The notes beneath the pieces are model-generated. The model saw only the letters and a list, made by a program, of their open reading frames with translations, was not told where the DNA came from and did not search any database. The position numbers were made by a program, and so were the translations under genes. A stretch of DNA of 64,000 nt from Diploscapter coronatus (taxonomy: Eukaryota > Nematoda > Chromadorea > Rhabditida > Rhabditidae), in NCBI GenBank assembly GCA_964036155.1, contig OZ038423.1, positions 78,569,249 to 78,633,248 on the forward strand, given 5' to 3'. Every line of letters begins with the position of its first letter. Position 1 is the stretch's first letter. This document shows positions 12,790-24,800 of the stretch, piece by piece.

Positions 12790-15704
12790 CTAAACGTGAA
12801 CATCCTCAGGATGTTCCTCGACAACTTCCAAAGTTTGTAATTCTTCCATGGTTGTTTTCAACTGCTGGGTTTCTTCAGGTACCAGTAAATTTCTTGGAGT
12901 AGTGTTTTCCAGACTAAATTAGATTTTTTTTTTTGAATTCATGATATTCATACCGAGCTTGCAAGGCATTAGGCGTGATGACAGTATAGAATCCGTGTTT
13001 AAATGAACCATTGTTTCGAAAATCAACACAACAGAGCTGAATTTTACGAATCATAGTCGAAATTTAAAATCAGACTATTAATATTTGCATAAACATGATA
13101 AAAGGACCGGACTTCCTTTTAGAATTTCGTAAAAGCTGGGTTTTTCTTCAGTGTTTCAAAATTCGATGCGGAAATATGAATTTACCTGGATATGCCGTCG
13201 GAAATTTTCGTTGAAATATGCGTAGACGAGTGGATTCAAAATGCTGCCGCTCATCGCCAACCAATGGAAGAAATAGAATATAAAATGCATTAGGTAGTCG
13301 GGAATCGGGTGGGATTGATGCTGAAATTTTATGTATAAAGTATTTAAATAATTTCAGATTTTTTTGGATGTTTATCCACCTTTTTCTTACGTGAACTAAT
13401 GCTAATGGCGGAGAAAAATTGATAAACTTTTAAAATAGCTAAATCTTAAGGTTTAATGAGACTCTTCTTACCTTAGTTCTCCCATCATTACCACTCTTTT
13501 TGTACATCGTCCAATCCTGAATCACACTGAACATGTCCATAGGCAAACTGGAGAAGGCGAAAATTAGGCACATCGCCAGAAGTAGAGTCTGTAATCGTTG
13601 CCGACGTCGGATTTCGTTCGACTGCGAGGAGATGCTGAAATTAGGCTAAATTATTCATTTATGGAATTAAGTTAAGTCTTCGCGCAGCTCTATCATTTGC
13701 ATGTCGATTTTTATATGAAATTTGAATTGGTCTTAAAACAAACTGAAATATGTCGTTTCAAATCTAGCTTAAAATTTGACAACTCTGAAATGAATCCAAG
13801 AAACTAACCTATTACTCCTCATCGTCTTGAACTTGTTGTTCTGTTGGTGGAGTATTCGCGCGATTCTCCAGTGACAAATGCTAATTATCGATAGAGGTAG
13901 TGCAGAGCGAACAAGAAGAATGCATAATCCGTAGAGCATCCGATAGCCCTCCTCGTTCTTCCAGTCCTCGATGCAGAACGCACAGCCGAACATCTCGATG
14001 TAGTTCACGTGACTCACATACGGTCCCAATACGGCAAACGATCCCACCCAAATACCGATGATCACTAGGACGCAGGTCTTCATTGACATCTAAAGAATCG
14101 ATTCATTGATGGCTTGAAAACTACATGACTAGTATTGCCAGTTTATGAAATAGATCTAGGGAAGAAGAATTATGCGTGGATAACAGGGCTTGTTTTTAAA
14201 TCATTTCCGAAATATTTGACTCATAAGACGGTCAATAGCAGTTTATGTTAAATTTGTAAACTTATAGCAATTTCAAAATTGAATCACTTATTTGAAAGAA
14301 ACTCGAAGATATTACTATTTTCTCGTTTCTCATTCGTCTCCCGATTCCAACTCTCTCCTCTAGCCTCTTGAGGCGAATTACTCCAAAAAGTTATTGCAAA
14401 GGAGAGAGTCGTGAGTGTGTTGCCAAATGATTTTTCTAAACCTAACATTCCACCATTGCGCTACAGTCGTCTTACTTTGTACGACTTCTAAAGCTAGATG
14501 TGTCGAAGAAAGAAGAAGTGAGAAAACGTTTGAAAGTGAGAAGCTAGAAAACCGAAAACTAGGGTCAGATTTGGATGAAAAACGGTATACCTGTCGTCTG
14601 AACGGTGATGCCACCAGCAAATATCTGTCGACGGCGATTCCAGTCAGTGTAAAAGGCAACCAAATTAACGACGCTCCCTGATATATTCGTATTTTTGTTA
14701 TTTAAATTATAATTTCAGATATCAATTAAAATACCTGAACTAGGAATGAAACATAGCACATCATAGGTCCGAAATGCCATGTAGTTTGATAGTAATTATA
14801 CGGACTAACCCATAGACTGAAGCAAGTAATTAGCTAAAACGGACTTCATTAATGCTAGATTTTAACTGTTTTAAACTAGTTTTAGCAAATTTAAAACGCT
14901 TGGGGATTAGATTATGCGTTATTTTTGCAAGTAATTTTAATGAATGATCTTTCTGTGTAATTTGAATTCTTATTCTGTAGATTGAAATGTTTAGAGCTAG
15001 ATTATTCGCTAGTCTCTCAAAAGTATGGATATTGATGAAATAATTTAATTGTTCTTTTTTAATTTTATTTTATAAATTAGAATGCGTGGGAATAAATTAT
15101 CAGATTTTCTAAATGCAATAATTATGCTTACCAAACTCGCGCATGAAATACTCGAAATGAATATGGAGGTGACACTTCGGAGTTCCTTGCAGAAAAGAAC
15201 CAGGAGGAGGACGGCAACATTGCCGATCAGCGATAATATCGCCACTGTCGTGTAGGCTATCACAAGGACTGAAAATGTATGAAGTTTTCTACACTCTTAA
15301 TTTTATAAATTTCATATTATCAATTCAAAAATCGAGGTTGATCTTTTCTATATTTTCGATACTTTTTTCTGGAATTGGCTTTCTATTACTGAGATACTTT
15401 CAATTCAGCTTCTTCATTTTAAAATTCATGTATACCAACATAGAACACATTAAAAATCCCATAATGTTCATAAAGTTATTTATTCTCGCATGTTTATTCA
15501 AGTTTTTTTATGCTTTCACAAACATTTCTTTTCGGATTTCTATAATCTATGTTTTGCTCGAGAATTCTCTGGGAATCTCGTCATTTCTTTTTGCCCCAAA
15601 ATTCACCCACCAATCTGCCAGAAGGCGGGAATGTCGATGGGTCCGATGCTGCACTGCTGTTGCTCCCCGTCGTCGTTTGCACTAAACGAGTCCGATTCGT
15701 TCAT
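12790..15704 (-). CDS. Rhodopsin-like neuropeptide receptor (NPR type)
   Basis: Nine exons close to 400 residues: 15611-15704, 15132-15268, 14735-14833, 14591-14677, 13809-14089, 13472-13634, 13186-13320, 12954-13036 and 12790-12913. Seven membrane segments are visible: TM1 (ILSLIGNVAVLLLVLF), TM2, TM3 ending in the G-protein motif AVDRYLLVASP (DRY 127-129), TM4, TM5, TM6 (TLLLAMCLIFAFSSLP) and TM7 with NPLVY (316-320). A TM3 Cys (MMCY) and extracellular-loop Cys residues (FGCAFC) can form the usual disulphide. The residue normally Asp at TM2 position 2.50 appears to be Ser76 (CASLL), and TM6 has FSSLP instead of CWxP. The overall pattern fits the nematode NPY/RFamide receptor group; the ligand cannot be read from sequence. 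The long Glu-rich tail is intracellular. Confidence 0.85.
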
Positions 15705-18700
15705 CCCACCAGTTCCAAAACAGACAAAATAATGCTATTAGACAGTCCAAAACAAATCAAAACTCAGGATCTGAATTAGAGCATCCGATTTGATAAACAA
15801 AGTATGTGAGTTCTAACGAGCGAAAAAGGGCAAATCAGAAATGACACGACTTTTTGACAATAGGATTCTGAAGCAACAAGACTTATTCTTCCTTATAAAA
15901 TTTACTCTCCACCTATTCAATAGTTTCTAAGTCTTGTCATTTTCGAGTTTCCGAAAAAGGAGTGAAAAATGGCATGAAAATGACTTTTTGTAAATAATCA
16001 TGAAAGTCACTTCCATTTCATCATGAAGATTACTTTTTTAATGGAAAATAGAAAGCGGATGTTTTTTTTTGGATAATTTTTAGATTCAACATATGAGAAT
16101 TTTTAAATAGATAAAAGAATTTAGAGATATGGGATTAGATGAGGAATATTTTGCGCCATAGTTATCTCGGGCATGACGAAGAGGGATGATGCATTTATCA
16201 TCGCTGAACCCGAAGCCGTAAAACTGGATCTGAGTTCAACGGATTCACACATTTTTGTACGTACACAAAAATTGCAAATCCACAAAGAAGGTTAAAGATG
16301 ACGCTAGAATTGCAAATTATCTTCTCGCAAAAAGATGTCTTTTCATCAACTCTTGACTGGCGATAATTTTCCCACGTGAAATTCGAAAGTTTCTAATTCA
16401 AATAAAAAATTAGGATAAAACTCGAATTGCATACGAAAAAGCTGGGAAAATAACGATAAGGGTAAAGTTGAGCGAGAGTGGTGAAAACGGAAATTTCGGG
16501 GTAAACTAGACAAAAATGAGCGGGAAATGAGAGAAAACGAAGAGACATTCTGTGTCTTTTTGCATTTTCCCTGACTCCCTGGAGGAACATAGCCAAGAAT
16601 GCCTAGATGTAAATGAACAAAATGATGACTAACCTATCTCTTTCGAATGACTTGAATGATGCAGAAGCACAATAACTTTCCACACTTGACTTTCTTAACG
16701 CCTTTGCAATAGTAATGCAGAAAAATAGCACATTTTTGCCGAACTTGCGTTAGAGATTAGGAAATGGACGGAAATTGGTAACAAAAATGAAATATTATTT
16801 GAAAAATACAGGAAATTCACGCCTACTTGAACCACTTCGTAACTTGGCTATGATTCTATTTTAGTAAGGTTTTAGCAAAGTTTGCAAACTTATAGCTGAA
16901 ATGGATGCATATGTATGATGAGTTAGGACATTTATTTTTATTTTTAAGTTTAGAAATGAGGACGTTTCAATAGATTTTGATCCAAATAGAGTTTATAGCT
17001 AACTGACTAATATATCTTGTAGATAGAAATGAAGATTACTGTATTTGCAAAAATCCTCGTAATGTAATTAGTATGTGTAAGAATGAAGATGAATGAACTC
17101 GACTAGTCTGCTTCACAAAATGCTACTTGCTTGCTGTACAATATTTTTTCGAAAGTCTTAATAACGCCTATTGTTAAGATATCTTTAGATCATCAAAAAT
17201 TTAGCAGGAAATATCAAACTCAAACCCATTCCTAGTAAGAAAATAGGTAAGATATTGTCGAGTTATATAAAAATCTGAATATCAAGATACAATTCAGCAA
17301 ATCCATTGGTTTAATGGACTTGTATAATATTTCGAAAGATTCTATGTTTGCATTATTTGAATGGATGAAGCTGAATCAGTGATTCTTTGGTTGGTGAATT
17401 ATTGAAAAGTTTCTGGCGAATGAAAAATGATGATGTCATATGTGAAATACTGAGGTATATGGATGATGATTAAGTGAGCTAAGATATTAACCATCCTTTT
17501 GTAAATTTAATCATTGAAAAGTTGTTCGATGCCTTATGAAATAAATGTGATAATTTTAGACGAAATATGAGGGATAATGAGTAAAATTGAACGAAATGGT
17601 GGATGACTTAACCGCGCTAATGATGTGATTATTAAAGTTGGAACGACAGAGAAGTCAGACCTTACATAATTCAGGGGCAGAAAGACAGGAAGGATAAAGG
17701 GCGGTCGGGACGATTATCGAGCAGCTGGAGGGAGGCGAAGCTAGGTAGACGAAGATAAAGGCAACTGAAACTAGCTCTGAAGAGGGGTAAATGAGCCTGC
17801 AAGAGGACAATTATGTACACGTCGGGATGAAAAATGAGAGAGCATTCGAGAAGATAAGGATAAGATGAAAACAAACTCGAAGCTAGAACTTTCAAGTTTC
17901 TAGTTAAGCTTGAAGCCAGAGCTATCCTGATCACGATGGAAAATCCAGAGAGTTCACTTCATACTCAATTTTAGGGCCTATTTTGGGAATATAGTAAAAT
18001 TTTTCTGAAGTGCCATTTGTTGAATCATAAAATTCCAAAACCTTTCTGGAAAATAGTCTTCAGAGAAAAAAGGAAATTTGAAAAAGGTAGAGACGATTTT
18101 GGAAAATTTTCTTTGAAAATATCCTTGTTTTGTGCAAATCATTCAATGATCACACTGAACAGATGCCTAAGGTTCCATGAGCATCGAATTCACAAGAGCC
18201 TTCCCTTCATCCCCAGCCACTTTCTACTTCAGACCCTCCCTTCTCCGCTACTTACTCCTTCTCCATTTCTGCATGAAGACAAGCTTCTGATTTCAGTCAA
18301 CTTGAGTAAGGAGCCTCTAACTTGCAACGCGATTACATAAACACACGAAAAACAAGAAAGTAGTCGGTAATTCTTGAATATCTCAAGGACTGAGAAGAAA
18401 AATGAGATTTGTTTGAAAATTTCATCCAATATTTACAGGCTTTTCCTTCAAAGTGAGTGAAGTTTACAATGATCCGCAGGGTTGAAATGAAAATGAAAGA
18501 TTCAGAAAATCCACAAGCTACCATTTTAACGATCACATTCCTCGTTGCTACCAGTGTACCTCTTTGCACCTACAATCTAGGTAAATTTTTGAAGAAATCC
18601 AAAATCAAAACGGGACAAATACGAATGAAAAGGTTCTATCTGCTGAAAATAGACACTTGTAAGTCTGTTCGAATATGCAAGACGAGAGAATTCGGGGAGA

Positions 18701-21700
18701 TGGACATACATGCAGGGGGAAAATTCAGTGACATTTTTAATTTCGGAGATTTTTTTTCGAAATTCCGCGACCATAAATGGCTAATGAGATGAATATGAAG
18801 CGATATTTGAAGGATTGAGAAACATTATGTAGAGAATTAAAGAGAAGAAGAGTGCTTTTTGCAACTGAATAGGAAAAGGAGTAACGTAATTGACGAAGAG
18901 AGGTGCGTGTTTCTGGAAGTCTGGAGGAGAGCTGAAAGCGAATCGGGGCAAAGCCGAATGGGACGGAATAAAGTTATCCCCCAAGTCTGAGCGAAGTCTC
19001 AGACAGAAGGGAGGGGTTAATGCCTAGTGCCTAATGCTAGTGCGAGTGCGAGTGAAGAATGGACGCACTATTCGGAGAATGAAGGCCAGGTACGGAAAAT
19101 ACGGGGATTTAAAAATTTAAGGGATAAAAATTCCTTTTTAAGTCTCAGGATTAGAAGTAAACAATTAAAATTTCTAAGATTGCAATGACGAAGTTAAAGC
19201 AATTTTCTGTGTAGTGGAAAATAATGATGAAGTTCAATTTGCTAAACTTAAGACCCTAAAGTCAAAAATAAGAGATGCAAGTTCAAGAACGCCTAATGTT
19301 AAGTAAAAAGAAGGATAAAGCGGCTTTGATCGTCCCAACTTTGGAACGGAAATTTGAAAACGCTCGAACCCAAAAATGAACCGCAAAAGAGCGCAGTTGA
19401 CGACGGGACGGGGAAAGCAGGAAATTAGAAGGCAGAACAAAATGAAAGTGAAAAAAGAAGGGAGGGGGGTCGTGGTGTTTACCACCACTTCTTCTTAGGC
19501 TTACTTCAATTGCACAACTTTGGTAGGATGGGGGATGGGTGAGATGAGGAGTGGAGCGGAATATTATTGCTCAACTCAGATTAAAACTAAGCATTTTAAG
19601 TTCGCTTTCACTTTGCACAAGTTTAATCCTGTTTTATCAGCGGGACTAAACCTGAAATTAGTACGGATTTTCAGTAGATCACATAATACGTCAATTCAAT
19701 GAAAGTCTTGAAGAAAAAATCTGTGGTCATGTTTATTTCTCCTCTTCAGCTTCTTTATTCCTTCCTCATACAGATGAATTATGAAATCACAAACTTACAA
19801 AAAAAAAAAACATTCAATGAGATGTGAAGAAGGACTAATGCACCAACCCAGACACATTTTGTGGTTTGTGGGAAAGTATTTCAAAATCTTCCCACTTCTG
19901 ATAAATCCCCAGAATTTGCAAAAGATGGCAACGAAATTCTGGGCAGATTAGAAATGATGGATGTTGATGAATAAACTTAGAAAAAACGACTTTGTGAAAG
20001 ATCGCTCAATTTGGAGGCGAAACAATGCTTCTATTGGAAGACGTAGATGAATTTTAAGAGTGAGTAATGGGTGAGATAGAAGATTTTCTTCAAGATACTA
20101 AAACTAGGTAAAAATATGCTCCTGGAAAATTTACCTAGATTTAGGGAAAATAATGATGTCGAAAAGAGTGAACTTTCTAAATAACTGGAAAAATTGGCAT
20201 ACCGAAAAGTTCATTAAGCTTTGAGAAAATATCGCTGATAAGGAAGAAAATAGGTAAGCTTCACGGGAAAAGTTAATAAAAACTGGGTGGACTTTTCAAA
20301 AATTTCTAGGAAAATACCCTTTGCATGCCCGTTTGTCTGTTGATTAATTCGAGTGGAAGTCTGCTCCGTGAGTCAAGTCAGTTAGCATTTGCCCCCCGCC
20401 CATTCTTGCACTCCTGTTGTTTCAATGCGCTTTTTCGTCTTCCATTTCCCATTCTGTTTCTATATAAGGCATCACATTCTCTCTTCATTATGTCCTATTC
20501 CAGCATGTTTACTGGTCCAAAATCCACTCGATCTAGAAGTACTTGAGTCCAAATGAGTGACATAATTATTTAGGGAAGAAAATTGAAATTTGGCACATAA
20601 CAAAGTACCAAGAACGGAATGACAAAAATACAATGTTTCAATCATTATCTCTGACTCCATTAATCCCTTCCATAAAAGCGTAATAATTCAATTCCACAAT
20701 TGTTATTCATTTAGAATGGAATTTTTCATATAAATCGTAGTGAATTTCCGAGAATTTGCTTAGAAAAATGACATACTTTTCACAAATCTCTCCTGACCGG
20801 AAGTGAAGATGTGAGTATTTTGGCAATAAATTGGCTAAATAATAACCAAAAGCACACAAATATGGGCGTATCCTTGTGAGATCTGATATTACGAGAGAAA
20901 AGATCGAAATTATAGCGAAAAGACAAGTTAGGAATTTCCTCATTGCTAAATTTGTTTCGAGACTCAGAAATCTTTGAAATGAAATAACGAAAATGATTGA
21001 CAAATTGAGAGGCGGGAATCACGAAAGCCATTTATTTTAGCAAATAATTTTTAGGAATAAGAAACAATTTGATAAAAAAGCAGAAAACGTAATGACAATG
21101 CTAGAAAAAACGCTTTAATTCGAATTTGTCATGGCATTGTACGGCATAGAATTAGGAAAAATTCATACATTTTCTTCTCAATAATATTTAACCTTCAAAT
21201 TGAATGAGTTTTCCAAAATTTCGAAGTTTCTATCCAAATATGATATCTTAAGATATAGAATGAAGATTGGAACCCCAGCTAATAATAATGAGGTGTACAA
21301 TCAATGAAATTATAAGAACAAAGAATAAAAGCTAGAAGTTCGTACTCGTCTATTTAAATATTTAAACGAGAAAGGGAAAACTGATAAGTGAACCGTTTTC
21401 TTCACCTAGTATGGAATTAGAATACAAATACAGTGATAATTATACTTGAGGTTATTTAATCATCTGAACTAGGAATAAAGAATAACTTGGTTTTAGGTAA
21501 ATAGAAATCTAGCAAATGAAAGGTCTATATATTTCTCGATGAATAAACTAGGAATAGAATTTTAGAAAGAAATAATTTGCAAAAATGTGTGAACTTCAAA
21601 TTTCTACTTGAATAAAAATATTCTCACATTTTTGTAAATTATCCTGGAAATATTGCACAGAACAAGTCGGTATCGCCAGACTTGGGACGCTTTCCACTGC

Positions 21701-21864
21701 AAATATCCCTTTAGCGGTGAATTACTCCAATCAGTTTCGCATTACTATCTTTAATAATGGGAATAATGGGACGAGAAGTAAAGATGAATTTTTGCGATGG
21801 AAAAGTCTCAAACTTGGGTATGACTGAGTTTGGTGAGGAACGTCAGTTTCAGCGTTCAGAGTTT
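15705..21864. other. Large intergenic region with purine-rich tracts
   Basis: No convincing gene. Plus-strand purine-rich stretches occur around 17680-17830 and 18990-19470. Two weak secreted-peptide-like open frames (18477-18580 plus, 20732-20946 minus) are discussed under findings or rejected. The left edge should hold the GPCR promoter. Confidence 0.5.
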
Positions 21865-24800
21865 CTACCAGTCCTCATCATCGTCTGAAATTAGCATTAT
21901 CATAAAATCATATTTATTATTTCAAGTTTTATGAAATATTAATTTTAACAGAAGCACTCTTTTAAGGAAAGAAGGCTGATTTTTAAAGAAAATACTTGTT
22001 AAGATAAACTTTCAAATAGCCTACTCGGGTCGTAAATATCTCGTTTCGGCGTGGGAGACTTCTGCTTCTCCTCGTTATCCTCCTTCTTCTGTTCAGCGGA
22101 GTTGCCGTCTGAAATTCTTTTTTATAACTTTAAGATTTTAGAATGTTTTTTGATGCGTTTTCAGATTTCAGAAAAAAAATCCAACCTGCAGGCTTCGTGT
22201 CGAATGACGACTTCCCGAACCCAGATCCAGTCGAGAAGCCTGGAATTTGAATAATTTGATTAAATAAAAATAGATTCAAATTTTGAATTCTTCTTGAAAA
22301 GTTGATTCTTATCAATCGTCTTTTTTGTTATATTATTGATTGGGAGAAAACGTCGATATTCAAAAATTACGCTATCCGCCTCGTTTCTCCTCTACGCGCG
22401 ACTCACTACTTCGCTCCTCCAAATTTGATTTCTAATTGCTGCATGAATATCGACTTTCTCTTCAATTAACGATACCAGCAGCCCTACCCTCCGTCTTGTG
22501 GAAATTGAAGGCGCTCTCAGCACCGATCTTGGTTCCCGAAATGCCATCTCCTCCTCTGTAGTTGTTGGACCTCGAGAAGCCAAATCCTCCACCCGCCGAC
22601 GACGCAATTTGCTTCAGCCATTCGGGCGCCTCTTGACCGGCTCCCTCTACGAGCTGAAAATTGAATTTTTGAATCAATTTTTAAAAATCGGAATAGTTGC
22701 ATTTTTTTTTTTATAAAGGTAGAAATAACTCGTGAACAAATTGACTTTAAAAAGTTGAAATTAATTATAAAAGAATGTTTTGAAATTAGAAAAAAAGCAA
22801 GTAGGCATTTTTTGTAGGAAAAAGTAAAATGAAGCCTTTCAAACCTCGACGAGAGTGGGCGTGAACTTGACGTCGTTGGGTTCGTGCTCCGAGATGAACG
22901 TGGTCGAGCGGCCGTTCTTCAGACGACCTGTGCGACCGATTCTGAATCCAGCAAGTATTCAATTTTAAATACATTTGATTTGTTTCGTGAAATTTTGAGG
23001 CAAAAATATGCTAATAAATAGAAAGTATCGTGACATTGGATTTTTTTTCTGCTGAATGTAAATAATACAGTCAAAATAAGCCAAGGAAATATCAGGTTGC
23101 TTGAGCAGATGTGGACACGATGTCTTGGTTATCCAAAAATATCGCAAAATTCATTTTTTTAATAAAAATTTATTCACCTGTGAATGTAGGTGTCGCGCAG
23201 TTGGTCTAGGTCGCCACTCGAAGGGAGGTCGTAGTTGATGACGTGCTCCAGCTTGTGGATGTCTAGGCCTCTGGAAGATGAACATATTTAAACTTGATTG
23301 AAAAGAAACAAAATGGTAGGAAGAGATGATTTTTCCAAATTCAACGAGAAAACGCATTATTTGGAATTGGAGAAGAAAAAATATTCCAATTTAATTGAAA
23401 AATAAAGCAAATTGGCACGAGTTGATTTGTCAAAAATGTTAAATTTGACATTTCTGGAGAAAAATAAATACATTTAAAAGAAAAATACCGCGAGCAGACG
23501 TCAGTGCCGACCAAAATGTCGACATCTCCCTTCTCGAATTGACTGAGCGCCTTCTCGCGCTCGTTCTGAGGGCGGTCGCTGAAAATTTGAACATTACTTT
23601 CTTTTCAGAAATTTCATTGTTCATTTTTCAACTCAATTTGTATTCAAGATGGAATTCTTTTTCAAGTCGAAAAAAAACTTCTCCAATTTGTGACCCGCAA
23701 CTCCCATCCCGCAGAATAGTACGCTATATTATTTAAAAAAGAAAGAAGCATGTCTTCTCTGCACTCGCCCGGAAAACGCACTCTATTATCTATTGCGGGT
23801 CGAATCGAGGACCTACAGTTTGGAGAAATCTGGAAAGTAGAAGAATAGCAAAAAATACGAACCCGTTGATAGAAGCAGCCTTGAAGCCGGCCCTGTCCAT
23901 GGTGATGGTTTGCGCGAGAATGTCGGAGCGCTTCTTCTGGTTCACGAAAACCAGCGTGCGAGGAACTCCTGCAAATTTTTTATCTCAAATCCCTGAGAAA
24001 TTTCGCAATTTTCACAAATAGAACATTTGGGTTATTCCAAAATTAAGATATCATTGTTTTTGAATAGAATTATTCGACTTCTTGGAAAAGAGTCGATTCT
24101 AATACAAAAAAAGTATTACAGAACGTTTTTGAGCTACGATTTTAATCGCACGAAACGAGACAATGCATATTTTAAGAGAAAAAGTGGATGTCCTCTTTTC
24201 GTCTCCCGATTTTATTATTATCTCGTATCATGCGGTTAGACGAGATTCGAAAATTTGCGATAAAGTGCAAAACTTACTGTCAAAGTTGTTTTCTTTGGCT
24301 TCACGCAGGATCCTCAGCAGCTCCTCGTTCTTCACGTGGAGTCCATCGGTTTGAATGAACTCCTGGTGCACGCGCTTGTTGGCCCGCGTGTTGACGGTGT
24401 GCTTCGCCTTGACGTAAGGCCTCAAATTTGTTAATTGCTGATTTATTAGAAAGGCAACTAATCAAGGTAGTACTGACAAGAAATCCATAAAATTAACATT
24501 ATATGGAATGTTCTGAACTGAAAGATTTGATATTCAACATTCTATTTCTAAATCCCTACTCTATGCCGCCTTATGGGTAAGCTATTATTTTTCAATTGAC
24601 TCAAAATACGCATACTCTTTAAATTTTCATCGACAAAAAACTTACAGCAATCCTCTTCCATTCGGGTCGCCCATCACTTTGGTCGCGATTCCCTCCACCT
24701 CTTTGTCGAATGTTGCAGAAAAGAGGAGGGTCTGTCGCTCGATGGCCTGGAATTAAAACTAAATAATATCCAAGTTAAAAATCACAATTTTCTATTTTCA

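Noticed and set aside
16160..16290. Short plus frame VISGMTKRDDAFIIAEPEAV and an equally open minus frame.
   Set aside because: Both strands are open over the same 100 bases and neither joins to other exons in phase.
20732..20946. Minus-strand frame beginning MRKFLTCLFAIISIFSLVIS, a signal-peptide-like start.
   Set aside because: Single exon in gene-poor AT-rich DNA with no acceptor before it and no third-position bias; overlapping frames are equally open.
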